Positions 29,836 to 38,344 are shown, numbered from the stretch's first letter. The stretch is 62,425 bases of DNA from Bdellovibrio sp. CG22_combo_CG10-13_8_21_14_all_39_27 (GCA_002786715.1 PCTW01000024.1:1-62425); one strand, 5' to 3'. Translations and numbers: made by a program. The notes: generated by a model from the sequence alone, not told the origin.

Positions 29836-30614
29836 CAAAGAATAGGATTAAAAGAAGCACTTACTCTCTCATGTCCTGTCTCGGCCAAAACAGCATTATC
29901 CCAATCTTTCTGAGTTTCAATTACTGGCAGCAACGATAAATCAGCTTCAATACGAGGGGTTTTTAAAAGCTCCCAAAAATGCTTTCCAAAGGTCATGTCT
30001 CCGTACCAAAAAACCTTATCTTTATTGAAAACATTTATAGGTTCAAAATTTATATAGCGATAGTTCAAACAAAGAGGAAGAACCTCCACGTTTGAATCAA
30101 TGGCCGCTTGAAATAAAGGACGGCGAAATCGAAGAACTTCCCGACCTTCGGTCGACGTAGCTTCAGGAAAAATGGCGACATTAATTCCCGATTCAAGTCC
30201 ATGAGTTAATTCTTTAATCTCTTGTGAAAGATGAGATCGACTTCTTCTTTCGACAAAGAGACATCCTCCTAACTTTGCAATATGCCCCAAGAAGGGAGTG
30301 TCACGCATTTCAACACTTGTAACAAAAGCAGAAGGAAAATGACTGGCGATAATCAAAACATCAATATAGGAAAGATGATTTGAAATAATGAGATAATTTT
30401 TTTCTTTGTTGTACTCACCAAGAACATTGACATAGATTCCTAAAAACTTAAGCACAAATTTTGAGTATATCCCGATAATCTTAATAAGTGTTTTTCTCAT
30501 CTTATTCGGAGAAATAATATAGAAAGGATACAACGGAATCGTCAGCATAAAATATGTGACGACACAGAATCCAAAAATGCCCCCCCTCGTGAGAGCAAGT
30601 AAGAGATTTATCAT
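29832..30614 (-). CDS. PlsC/OlsA-type 1-acyl-glycerol-phosphate or lyso-lipid O-acyltransferase
   Basis: Membrane-bound acyltransferase of 260 residues. N-terminal hydrophobic helices are followed by the catalytic NHLSYID (H80, D85 of the Hx4D motif), FVERRSRSH (motif II), and FPEATSTEG (motif III). PlsC makes phosphatidic acid; OlsA does the second acylation of ornithine lipid. The gene follows an OlsB-type N-acyltransferase with no gap, so an OlsA role is plausible. Substrate cannot be decided from sequence. Confidence 0.88.
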   Translation of the reverse strand: MINLLLALTRGGIFGFCVVTYFMLTIPLYPFYIISPNKMRKTLIKIIGIYSKFVLKFLGIYVNVLGEYNKEKNYLIISNHLSYIDVLIIASHFPSAFVTSVEMRDTPFLGHIAKLGGCLFVERRSRSHLSQEIKELTHGLESGINVAIFPEATSTEGREVLRFRRPLFQAAIDSNVEVLPLCLNYRYINFEPINVFNKDKVFWYGDMTFGKHFWELLKTPRIEADLSLLPVIETQKDWDNAVLAETGHERVSASFNPILC

Positions 30615-31466
30615 TTAAGCCTCCTTAAAATAGCGCTTGCGATAGCTTGAGTTGAGTTTTTCAAGATCGATAATCGTAAAATAGTCTTGGCATTTAAATT
30701 CAATATCCAAAGCAGGTGTCCCATAAACTAAAGCACCTGCACTGATATATGATTTCAAAAGAGGTGGAACTAATTTCTTAGTTTCAGCTTCATCATAATG
30801 AGTGTGTAATATTTCTTCGGAATCTAATTTCATATCAAACTTTCCGATGGGATGAATATTGTAATCATTCCCCACCATATTTTGGTTTTGAAAATAATGA
30901 GTGATAGCGAGGGCATTCTCTCTTGAAATAGTCTTTATAGAACTACATCCAAATAAATAGCGCGCACCACTTCTCACACTATACTCGCCAATACCTCTCC
31001 AAAGAAGGTCAATAACCGCTCCGTTGCGGTGGCCATGATGGATACAAGCTCGACCGAGTTCCAACTTAATTCCTTGCTCTTTGATGAAATGATCAAGTGA
31101 AAATTCTCCTTGAGAGTAATAGTGATCTGCCCAAGTCGAGCACAGTATACGATAAGTCCCAACAATCTTTTTTGAATCCTTATCTAGAATAACGATGTGA
31201 TCACAAACGTGATCAAATTGATCTAAGTCATAATTGTCTTCTTCTTCTTCAGATCCATCCTCAAGAAAGATTTGATACCTAAGCTCAAAGAGTTCGATGA
31301 GTTGATCTCGAGTTGCACTTTGAAGAATATAGCGAGGAGTTTCAATAAATAAATTTAAAGTTGATGTGTATGATAAAAAACGCGGTGAAAACTTTATGTC
31401 CCAAGCTTTAGGTAATCTAAAAAGTCTAAATGGCCAAGACTTCAATTGGGTTAAGGCATTCATCAT
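30615..31466 (-). CDS. olsB: OlsB-type N-acyltransferase (GNAT fold, hemolysin-like)
   Basis: A 283-residue protein of the OlsB/FeeM family, which transfers acyl groups from acyl-ACP to the alpha-amine of ornithine or another amino acid. Family blocks visible: ELRYQIFLEDG, FDHVCDHIVILD, VGTYRIL, LELGRACIHHGHRNGAVIDLLWRGI and FGCSSI. It overlaps the M20 peptidase gene by 4 bases (ATGA) and abuts the PlsC-type gene, making a three-gene unit that could build an N-acyl amino acid and then O-acylate it to a membrane aminolipid such as ornithine lipid. Confidence 0.82.
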   Translation of the reverse strand: MMNALTQLKSWPFRLFRLPKAWDIKFSPRFLSYTSTLNLFIETPRYILQSATRDQLIELFELRYQIFLEDGSEEEEDNYDLDQFDHVCDHIVILDKDSKKIVGTYRILCSTWADHYYSQGEFSLDHFIKEQGIKLELGRACIHHGHRNGAVIDLLWRGIGEYSVRSGARYLFGCSSIKTISRENALAITHYFQNQNMVGNDYNIHPIGKFDMKLDSEEILHTHYDEAETKKLVPPLLKSYISAGALVYGTPALDIEFKCQDYFTIIDLEKLNSSYRKRYFKEA

Positions 31467-32725
31467 AGTGTGTCTCCTGTAATATAGAACTCTTCATGAG
31501 TTTGACTATTGTGGTGAGATAGATCATCTAAAATGCTCTTGATTAAAGAATTGAGGGCCATTCGACGAGTAAGAAGAGAGGAAATTTCGACATACTCGCT
31601 CCTCGTATGTAGCCCAGCTCCAACTGCGCCAAGTCCATCAAGATTAAAGTTTGTTGGAGTTGTAAAATAATTAATGTCAGCGGCACCACCCGAATGAACA
31701 CCTGCTATTTTTCTTTCCTCTATTAATTGAGTTCGATGAAGATATTGATCTACCAAATTCATATTCATGTTTTGAAAGGGCAACGGAGGACAATCATCTT
31801 CCAAAAACCATTCAATTTGCGAAAAGTCTCCCGTTAAATAGCAGGGACATTGCGGATTTTTTAGAATATCGAGAATAGAGAGATGCAATTGATCTCTTGA
31901 GCTGAAGCAGGGGTATCGAACATCAAGCTTTGCTTCAGCCTCGCCACAAGTAATATTGTAATGCCCAGCCCCTCCCGAAAAGGAGCCCACATTCAACTTA
32001 ATTTTTTTATCGTAATTATTGAGCTTATGAAATTCGTAAATCATTCGAGAAAGCTCATGAGACGCGTTGATGGACTTTTCTCCAAATCTTCCTGCATGTG
32101 AAGACTTTCCTTTTACTTTTATTTGATACCATCGATTTCCATTGCGCGAGACGATGATATCTCCATTTCCCATCGAAGGCTCTAGTCCCAGATTCGCAAC
32201 CGCATTTCTTCCGAAATCAGAAAAATAGGAACGCCAACCTATAGAACCGGCTTCTTCACTGGGAGAACTAATCAATCTGACTTTAAAATGAGTAAATGAA
32301 TCATTCTGAATCAACTGCTTCAATGCTTGAATTGCGATAACAACTCCCGCCTTATCATCAGCAACTCCAGAACCTGTTATATGATTCGAAGGATAATTGA
32401 TGTGAAAAGGTTGACTTTTATCGGGAGGAAGAACTGTATCGACATGACAAATTAAATTGATAACTGGTAAGTCATGACCTCCGTAATCTGCTACCAATAG
32501 ATCTCCACTCAACTGGTCCGAATGAGGGATTCGATTGACATTCATCCCTATATTCTTGAGAATTTTTTCTAGGAAATCTTGAGCTCTATTAACTCCTGCT
32601 CTATTTTTTGTTTGAGAATCAATCGATATGAGTTCAGTTAGGAGTTGAAGTGACTCAACTAACTCTTTATTATGTCTTGAAGTTGCATTTCTGAAATTCA
32701 AAAAATCTCCTTCTCTTACTTCCAC
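31463..32725 (-). CDS. M20-family metallopeptidase (CPG2/ArgE-like)
   Basis: Di-zinc aminoacylase or carboxypeptidase of 420 residues. Metal and catalytic residues: H94 and D96 (ICHVDTVLP), bridging D123 (GSGVADDKAG), E157/E158 (SSPSEEAG), and a late GLHTRSEYVE with the last His ligand. A dimerisation domain lies between. No signal peptide, so cytoplasmic. The family removes acyl or amino acid groups (ArgE releases ornithine; others hydrolyse N-acyl amino acids). Coupling to olsB suggests it supplies the amino acid or recycles the acyl amino acid, an inference. Confidence 0.85.
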   Translation of the reverse strand: MEVREGDFLNFRNATSRHNKELVESLQLLTELISIDSQTKNRAGVNRAQDFLEKILKNIGMNVNRIPHSDQLSGDLLVADYGGHDLPVINLICHVDTVLPPDKSQPFHINYPSNHITGSGVADDKAGVVIAIQALKQLIQNDSFTHFKVRLISSPSEEAGSIGWRSYFSDFGRNAVANLGLEPSMGNGDIIVSRNGNRWYQIKVKGKSSHAGRFGEKSINASHELSRMIYEFHKLNNYDKKIKLNVGSFSGGAGHYNITCGEAEAKLDVRYPCFSSRDQLHLSILDILKNPQCPCYLTGDFSQIEWFLEDDCPPLPFQNMNMNLVDQYLHRTQLIEERKIAGVHSGGAADINYFTTPTNFNLDGLGAVGAGLHTRSEYVEISSLLTRRMALNSLIKSILDDLSHHNSQTHEEFYITGDTL

Positions 32726-32886
32726 TTAAAATTGAAGCATACATATCCACTTAAAAGACAGTTTGAATTCTTATAGGATTAAATTAGGGTTTTGTTAGCA
32801 AAAGCCCTGAATCAAGAATGTGTTAAGATTTGTTTTGATTACGAAGTGTCTCTTTTCAATATCCTAAAACAGACTATTTTATATTC

Positions 32887-34026
32887 ATGGGGCATAAAAA
32901 CATATTAAGGCACTACTCTCCCGATGAAGTTCTTTATCATGATGCCGACCATTTTTTTCAATCGTTAAATTCTGAAATTCGTCGCAGTCAAAAGTCTATC
33001 TGGATGGAGTTTTATACATTTGAGTTTGATTCCATCGGAAAATCCATCATTAAGAACCTCTCCACTGCTTCGCAAAGAGGTATTGATGTTCGCCTCATAG
33101 TAGATGGAATTGGATCATCATCACTAACCACTCAGCAAATTAGATTTATTAAAAAACTTGGCATTAAACTCAAAGTTCATCACCCGCTCCCCTGGCAAAC
33201 TTCAAAATTCGCATCATGCTCTATATCCGAGTTTTTTAATTCGATTGTTAACATTAATAAAAGAAATCATCGTAAGCTCTGTCTTTTCGATCAGAAGATT
33301 CTTTATGTAGGCTCCATAAATATGAGTCAATTGCATTCAAGGCGATTTAGCGGAGATTTTTCGTGGAGAGACAATTCTATTCGAGTTAGTGGTAAACCTG
33401 CAGATCTCGTTAAGGAAGTTTTTGAATTAAGCTGGCAAGGAAAGTACAGCGGATGTCGACTTTTCGGAAAAACGCTTTCTCCTCGAAAGTCGTCTTTGAG
33501 AATCAATCACACCAAGCAACTTCGTAAGTATTTTCAGAATGATCTCCTTTATCGATTGAAGACCGCAAGAAAAAGAATTTGGATCACGACGCCATATTTT
33601 GTTCCGGACAATAAGATACTTCAGCAACTCAATGATGCTGCCAATAGAGGTATTGACGTAAGAATCCTCATTCCTCGAAAAAGTGATATGAGATACTTTC
33701 CACTTATTAACTCCCTCTTCTTTAGATTAATAAAAGGATCGGGAGTAAAAATCTACGAATACTTGCCTACTGTCTTACATGCCAAAAACACCATTATTGA
33801 TGATTGGGTGCTTTTGGGATCAAGTAATTTAAACTCTAGAAGTTATCGTCACGATTTAGAAATAGATTATGTTCCGAAGTCGCAAGTAGCTAAAAACTCG
33901 ATTATTCATCAATTTTCATATGATCTGCAGCAATCACGCCCTGTGGAACTTAATGATATAATAGGTAGATATATGGTACCTCAGATTGTTGGCCCATTTT
34001 TTAAGCTCATTCGGTATTGGTTATGA
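32887..34026 (+). CDS. Phospholipase-D-type cardiolipin synthase (ClsB-like)
   Basis: Two HKD domains: H128-x-K130-x4-D135 (NHRKLCLFD) followed by GSINMS, and H298-x-K300-x4-D305 (LHAKNTIIDD) followed by GSSNLNSRS. The protein lacks the two N-terminal helices of ClsA and is 379 residues long, which fits ClsB/YbhO. Such enzymes make cardiolipin from phosphatidylglycerol and another phospholipid. The next gene, coupled through ATGA, is YbhP-like; E. coli ybhP and clsB are also neighbours. Confidence 0.9.
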   Translation: MGHKNILRHYSPDEVLYHDADHFFQSLNSEIRRSQKSIWMEFYTFEFDSIGKSIIKNLSTASQRGIDVRLIVDGIGSSSLTTQQIRFIKKLGIKLKVHHPLPWQTSKFASCSISEFFNSIVNINKRNHRKLCLFDQKILYVGSINMSQLHSRRFSGDFSWRDNSIRVSGKPADLVKEVFELSWQGKYSGCRLFGKTLSPRKSSLRINHTKQLRKYFQNDLLYRLKTARKRIWITTPYFVPDNKILQQLNDAANRGIDVRILIPRKSDMRYFPLINSLFFRLIKGSGVKIYEYLPTVLHAKNTIIDDWVLLGSSNLNSRSYRHDLEIDYVPKSQVAKNSIIHQFSYDLQQSRPVELNDIIGRYMVPQIVGPFFKLIRYWL

Positions 34027-34778
34027 AGAAGCTAAATATAATTTCTTATAATATTCACAAAGGTATGAATCCTCAGGGAACTAAGTTTATATTGAAAGAA
34101 ATGCGGGAGCATTTAAGGGCCATTAATGCAGATATTGTCTTTCTTCAAGAAGTGATTGGGCAAAACACCAAATCAAAGCATGAACTTGATCTCTGGCCTG
34201 ATCACAACCAAGTCGAATATTTGGCCCATGATTATTGGCCTCACATCGCTTACGGGGCTAATAAGCTCCATCAAAAAGGACATCATGGCAATGCTATCCT
34301 TTCAAAGTTTCCGATTGAAAATATTGTAAATTTTGATCTTACGACTAATCGATTTGAACATCGAGGACTCTTATCCGCTGATCTTGATATTGGCCTAAAT
34401 ATTCCTTTCCACTTATTTTCGACCCACTTAAATTTATTAGAAAGTGGTCGAATCGCTCAAACGGAAAAAATTATTTCAATAATCGAAGAAAAGACAAAAG
34501 ATCAAAGCCCACTTCTTCTTTGCGGTGATTTTAATGATTGGAGAAAAACAATAATACAAAAATTAAATCAAGACCTATCATTACTTGAAATTTTTCATCA
34601 CCATGAGGGCGATCTCATTAAATCTTTTCCTTCCTTTCTCCCAGGATTATCTCTCGATCGTATCTTCTATAAAAATCTGGAAGCCATTCAAGCCCAAGGA
34701 TTAAAAGAAGGTCCATGGAAAAAGCTATCCGACCATCTCCCCCTTCTTGCTGAATTTCAAATTAAGTTAAAAGATTAG
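34023..34778 (+). CDS. Endonuclease/exonuclease/phosphatase-fold protein (YbhP-like)
   Basis: A 251-residue EEP-fold hydrolase. Motifs: ISYNIHKG (N ligand), IVFLQEVI (metal-binding E), STHLNLL, LLCGDFNDW (GDFN) and LSDHLPLLAEF (SDH, catalytic His). The family cleaves phosphodiesters of nucleic acids, inositides or sphingomyelin. The ATG at 34023 overlaps the cardiolipin-synthase stop (ATGA), preferred over an upstream TTG. The pairing with a ClsB-like gene mirrors E. coli ybhP-clsB and points to a role in phospholipid metabolism. Confidence 0.85.
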   Translation: MKKLNIISYNIHKGMNPQGTKFILKEMREHLRAINADIVFLQEVIGQNTKSKHELDLWPDHNQVEYLAHDYWPHIAYGANKLHQKGHHGNAILSKFPIENIVNFDLTTNRFEHRGLLSADLDIGLNIPFHLFSTHLNLLESGRIAQTEKIISIIEEKTKDQSPLLLCGDFNDWRKTIIQKLNQDLSLLEIFHHHEGDLIKSFPSFLPGLSLDRIFYKNLEAIQAQGLKEGPWKKLSDHLPLLAEFQIKLKD

Positions 34779-34792
34779 TAGGAATTATTAAA

Positions 34793-35554
34793 ATGAACAA
34801 CGTCATACTTTTAAGAGGGTTGGTCAGAGAAAAACGACATTGGGGTGATTTTCCAAAAAAACTTGAACAGTTTCTTGATGGAGGCAAAGCTATCCCCTTG
34901 GATCTACCAGGCGTAGGGCAAAAAAACGATTTCCCTGCCCCCTTAAATATTTCAGATTATGTAAGAGAGCTTAAACCTGAGCTAGATTCTTTAAAAAGGA
35001 ATTATTCTGGCCCATGGTCCATTATCGGAATTTCAATGGGAGGGATGATTGCCCTTGAATGGCTCGCTCTTTTTCCAGAAGATTTTAAAACTGGAATTAT
35101 AGTTAACTCTTCTTCTTCTGATCAAGTCTCAGTTCTAAAGAGAATGAGCCTAGAAACAATACAGATGATTGCCAAACTTTTCTTAAAAAATGATTTGAAG
35201 GAAAGAGAAAAGGCCATATTGAATATGACGACCAATATGACTGAAATTAATGATCAATTACTTGATAGTTGGACCCAAATTGCTAAAGATGCTCCAATAA
35301 AACGAGAAACATTTATTCGGCAAATTTTGGCAGCATCACGTTTCAAATCACCTTTATCAATATCGAAACCTCTGCTTTTTATAGCTGCCAAAAACGATCG
35401 ATTAGCAGCCTCATTCAACAGTGAAAAATTGGCAAAAAAATACAGTTCTTCCTTTCTGATTCATGCGAATGCCGGACACGATTTATCTTTAGATGATGGA
35501 CCATGGTTGATAGAAAAAACGATTGAATGGTTGAAAAAACATGAGGCGCAATAA
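34793..35554 (+). CDS. Alpha/beta hydrolase
   Basis: A 253-residue serine hydrolase. The nucleophile elbow is GISMGG near residue 80, LLFIAAKNDRLAA holds the acidic residue, and HANAGHDLSLDD the catalytic histidine. The opening ILLRGLVREKRHWGDFP replaces the usual HGxx oxyanion loop with RGL. Third gene of the ClsB-like operon (14-base gap, AGGA before the ATG), so an acyl-ester or phospholipid-derived substrate is likely. The stop codon lies in the loop of a terminator hairpin. Confidence 0.85.
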   Translation: MNNVILLRGLVREKRHWGDFPKKLEQFLDGGKAIPLDLPGVGQKNDFPAPLNISDYVRELKPELDSLKRNYSGPWSIIGISMGGMIALEWLALFPEDFKTGIIVNSSSSDQVSVLKRMSLETIQMIAKLFLKNDLKEREKAILNMTTNMTEINDQLLDSWTQIAKDAPIKRETFIRQILAASRFKSPLSISKPLLFIAAKNDRLAASFNSEKLAKKYSSSFLIHANAGHDLSLDDGPWLIEKTIEWLKKHEAQ

Positions 35555-35569
35555 ATGCGCCTCATGTTT
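35537..35569. terminator. Bidirectional intrinsic terminator overlapping a stop codon
   Basis: Perfect 14-bp stem (35537-35550 with 35556-35569; AAACATGAGGCGCA and its complement) around a 5-base loop that contains the TAA stop of the alpha/beta hydrolase. On the minus strand it is followed by a T-run (35533-35540 read in reverse); on the plus strand by weaker AT sequence. It probably stops transcription of both converging operons. Confidence 0.88.
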
Positions 35570-35587
35570 AATTAAATTAATTTAAAT

Positions 35588-36163
35588 TTAGCGGCAATCT
35601 CCAGCATAGATGTCACGACGATAATGGCTAACGTCATTTCCAATAAACTGAGCTTGAGAAGTTCCACCATCTGTCAAAGAGAATGAAAAGTCTTTAGCAA
35701 CTGTTTCCATATAATAACGAACATACTGTTGACCAAATTCTGTTCGATACTCAGTCCAGCAAGTCCTGTTACCACGAGCATCTGTTCTACAGACGGTATA
35801 GGGTCTTTGATAAGTGCAACTTTGCCAATTTTCAAGAATATTACCTCTTGTCACAGCTGTTGCGACATCACCAACGATATCGTACGGCTGACCAACTTGG
35901 TCACGTGTTAAAGCAACTCTCCCGTTATCAGGGATTGGAGTATCCTTCGGTATTTTAAAAGTAAACTCACTATCATTTCCATTCAAAGACAGTACCATTC
36001 TCTTCTTCGAAGGAAATTCAACCTTGGCCTTATATTGCCCTACTAAAACTTGTTCAATTCCATTTTGAGACTCTAGGGTGATATTATTATGCGCAGTAAA
36101 GTTTCCATCAATAGCATTACAGCCAATCAAAAGGAATAATGACATCAGTCCAAACCACTTCAT
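35588..36163 (-). CDS. Lipoprotein with cysteine-rich segment, function unknown
   Basis: A 191-residue lipoprotein (lipobox LIGC, lipidated C15). A beta-type N-terminal half is followed by a segment with several Cys and aromatic residues (WQSCTYQRPYTVCRTD and TCWTEYR). GGAGG precedes the ATG. It is 21 bases downstream of a 57-residue lipoprotein gene on the same strand, so the two likely share the promoter at 36393-36421. No family recognised. Confidence 0.82.
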   Translation of the reverse strand: MKWFGLMSLFLLIGCNAIDGNFTAHNNITLESQNGIEQVLVGQYKAKVEFPSKKRMVLSLNGNDSEFTFKIPKDTPIPDNGRVALTRDQVGQPYDIVGDVATAVTRGNILENWQSCTYQRPYTVCRTDARGNRTCWTEYRTEFGQQYVRYYMETVAKDFSFSLTDGGTSQAQFIGNDVSHYRRDIYAGDCR

Positions 36164-36184
36164 AAAACCTCCATGTTTTGAGAA

Positions 36185-36358
36185 TTAATCTTTTTTAGCT
36201 TCTTCTTTCTTTTCAACATCACATTGGCAGTTCTTCATTTTGCCATCTTTGCTATATTCACATTGCTTATCGTTACAATCACGCTTGCTATGATGTGAAT
36301 AGTGAGAACAAGAAACTGTTAATGCCAAAACCATAATTGAAGATAGAAAAAACTTCAT
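36185..36358 (-). CDS. Small cysteine-containing lipoprotein (57 residues)
   Basis: Short gene with strong support: a GGAGG ribosome site 5-6 bases before ATG 36358, a near-consensus promoter upstream, and a signal peptide with lipobox TVSC (C17). The mature part is only ~40 residues, with Cys-Asn-Asp, KQC and CQC, His-rich near the start (HYSHHS) and Lys/Glu-rich at the end. The cysteines and histidines could bind metal. Precedes the 191-residue lipoprotein. Function unknown. Confidence 0.8.
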   Translation of the reverse strand: MKFFLSSIMVLALTVSCSHYSHHSKRDCNDKQCEYSKDGKMKNCQCDVEKKEEAKKD

Positions 36359-36392
36359 CGACTTCCTCCGTGAAAATAAATTTACAGTAGAT

Positions 36393-36421
36393 ATTCTATC
36401 CAGATGTTTTCATTTTGACAA
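36393..36421 (-). promoter_or_regulatory. Strong sigma70-type promoter for the small lipoprotein operon
   Basis: On the minus strand, TTGTCA (36416-36421) and TAGAAT (36393-36398) each match consensus at five of six positions, with a 17-base spacer. The start point would be near 36386, about 28 bases before the ATG at 36358. Confidence 0.65.
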
Positions 36422-36429
36422 AAGGCAGC

Positions 36430-36864
36430 CTAAAAGGAGAGCGAAAAAGTTACTGGACCACTATTTTTAATGCAGACTTCCATCATCGCTCCAAACTTTC
36501 CAGTAGCAACTTCTACTTTTGTTCGAATTTCATCACAAAAGAGCTTAAAAAGGATTTGAGCCTCCAAAGGTGGCATAGATTGATCAAAGCTAGGTCGGTG
36601 CCCCTTTTTTCCATCCCACGATAGTGTAAACTGACTGATCGCCAAGATCTGGCCCTGTGCATCGCAAATATTTTTACCCATTTTCCCATTATCATCTTCG
36701 AAAATTCTTAAGGCCAAAATCTTTTCGGCGGCTGCTTTCACTTTTTCAAGATCATCATTCAGCTCTAAGCAAACAAAAAGAACCATTCCAAATTCAATCT
36801 CGCCAACAACTTCATTTTCGACGAGAACTGAAGCTTCTTTTGATCTTTGGATAACGACTTTCAT
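36430..36864 (-). CDS. dtd: D-aminoacyl-tRNA deacylase
   Basis: Proofreading enzyme that hydrolyses D-amino acids (and glycine) from mischarged tRNA. The 144-residue length is standard. SQFTL (77-81) and NSGPVT (134-139, the Gly-cisPro motif of the active site) are both present, as is the N-terminal MKVVIQR. The frame is open ten codons further, but ATG 36864 matches homologues and lies 4 bases after the stop of the 56-residue membrane protein, so the three upstream genes and dtd form one transcript. Confidence 0.96.
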   Translation of the reverse strand: MKVVIQRSKEASVLVENEVVGEIEFGMVLFVCLELNDDLEKVKAAAEKILALRIFEDDNGKMGKNICDAQGQILAISQFTLSWDGKKGHRPSFDQSMPPLEAQILFKLFCDEIRTKVEVATGKFGAMMEVCIKNSGPVTFSLSF

Positions 36865-36868
36865 GGCT

Positions 36869-37039
36869 TTACTTTGTCTCTTGTGACGGCCCACGTCTAC
36901 TACTATCTTCTAAAGGAGCTGTAAGAATGAGCTTGTTAAGTTTGTCATCATTCATAGTCGAAAAAACTTTTATGGAAACTATTGAAACACTAACGGTTAT
37001 TACTATGACTACAAAACTGCTTTTAATAATTTTTTTCAT
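36869..37039 (-). CDS. Single-helix membrane microprotein (56 residues)
   Basis: A short frame whose ATG (37039) overlaps the stop of the 278-residue gene by four bases (ATGA) and whose stop lies 4 bases before dtd. The N-terminal half is KKIIKSSF followed by a ~18-residue hydrophobic helix; the rest is polar and probably periplasmic or cytoplasmic tail. The tight packing on both sides argues for a real gene, possibly an assembly partner of the 278-residue membrane protein. Not similar to anything I recognise. Confidence 0.7.
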   Translation of the reverse strand: MKKIIKSSFVVIVITVSVSIVSIKVFSTMNDDKLNKLILTAPLEDSSRRGPSQETK

Positions 37040-37872
37040 TGCTGACCTTTGAGTTGATTTAACAATTTTTGATCAACTTGAGAGGGATTTCGTGTTCTTG
37101 AACTCTGAAAAGTAGATAAGGTCTCTAATATGACGTAAGAACTATTTTTATCTTCATTTACGATGTCCGAAAACTTTTGTGTTTCATCAAAAGTTACAAA
37201 AGTGGGTGAGCCCTGATTATATCCTATGATTTGCCATTTGTTCATTTTGCTCCAACCTGGTACAGACTTTAATTTTTGTACCAAAGTTAAAAAATTTATC
37301 CATTCGTTCTTTTCAATTGAATGAGAAGAAAGTTGTAATCTAAATTCACTTCTCTTTTGCTTATAAAAGTAGCCTTCAAGCACTGCTAGTGTTTGCTTCA
37401 GCTCGGGCCAAAAACCGCTCAGAACATGATGTCCATCCCTATTAACGTGCTCAAGTAAAGGCCAAGGAAATTTTCCATGAGGATATGACTGAGACATGAG
37501 AACTAACAAATTATAGAGATCGCTTGATACTGAATCTTGATCTACTTGTGCAGGTCTTCTAACTTCTCTTGCGTTTTCATCAAATAATCGAGTTGACCAA
37601 TTCTGAAGTGGAGTTAAAGAAACTAATTTTTCTGCACAAATTTTATGATCACAATTGTCAATTTCAATGACAAAGAGGCTCTTCATTTCATTTAAGTGAT
37701 CTTCCTCAAGTGATAGCATTGGCTTTCCCAAAATATTTTGAGGATTAACAAAAACGATGGCCAGGCTTAAGCCAAAAAGAAAAAGACCTCCAAATAGCCA
37801 AGCCCAGATATTCTTCAAAAAAATTCTCCAATGATAATAATAACTTCTTAACTTTTCGGCTAAACCCGACAA
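37036..37872 (-). CDS. Single-pass membrane protein of unknown function
   Basis: A 278-residue protein with one N-terminal membrane helix (about 21-43, after HWRIFLKNIWAW) and a soluble periplasmic-type domain. The domain has a possible disulfide pair (CDHKICAEKL) and is otherwise basic and aromatic. Coupled by ATGA to the 56-residue membrane protein and then to dtd. Function not recognised. Confidence 0.78.
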   Translation of the reverse strand: MSGLAEKLRSYYYHWRIFLKNIWAWLFGGLFLFGLSLAIVFVNPQNILGKPMLSLEEDHLNEMKSLFVIEIDNCDHKICAEKLVSLTPLQNWSTRLFDENAREVRRPAQVDQDSVSSDLYNLLVLMSQSYPHGKFPWPLLEHVNRDGHHVLSGFWPELKQTLAVLEGYFYKQKRSEFRLQLSSHSIEKNEWINFLTLVQKLKSVPGWSKMNKWQIIGYNQGSPTFVTFDETQKFSDIVNEDKNSSYVILETLSTFQSSRTRNPSQVDQKLLNQLKGQQ

Positions 37873-37960
37873 GAACTATAGGACTTTATTTTTTTCTCGA
37901 TTTTACGATAACTTAGCTTTTCCTTTTGCAAGCTTGCTTTTGTTTAATAGAATAAATGAC

Positions 37961-38344
37961 ATGAACAAACAGATACTTATTGTCGACGATGATCCTAATA
38001 TTGTAGATGTCCTAGAAGGATATTTAGAAGACATTCCATGTCATATCCACAAAGCGAATAACGGAAAGTCAGCGATCGAAACTTTGGCGCAAAATTCTAT
38101 CGACCTTCTCATTACAGATGTCATCATGCCTGATATGAATGGGATCATGTTGTGCGAATATACTCGAAAACATTTTCCTCAAATCAAAATACTGGCTTGT
38201 TCTGGTGGCGGAAGCTCTGGGAAGCTAGTCGCTTCAATGGCCCTTGATGAAATATTAGATCATGGAGCACACAAGGCTTTAATGAAACCCTTTACCGAGG
38301 AAGAATTTTTGAGAAAAGTTCACATCTTACTAGGTGTAAAGTGA
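37961..38344 (+). CDS. Single-domain response regulator (CheY-like)
   Basis: A 127-residue receiver domain: acidic pocket in ILIVDDDPN, phospho-accepting D in LLITDVIMPDMNG, a Ser switch residue in ILACSGGG, and K in LMKPF. No output domain follows. I start at ATG 37961 (MNKQILIVDD); earlier in-frame starts would add a hydrophobic stub. The glycosyltransferase gene starts in its stop codon (GTGA), so they are made together. The cognate kinase is not in the window. Confidence 0.9.
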   Translation: MNKQILIVDDDPNIVDVLEGYLEDIPCHIHKANNGKSAIETLAQNSIDLLITDVIMPDMNGIMLCEYTRKHFPQIKILACSGGGSSGKLVASMALDEILDHGAHKALMKPFTEEEFLRKVHILLGVK

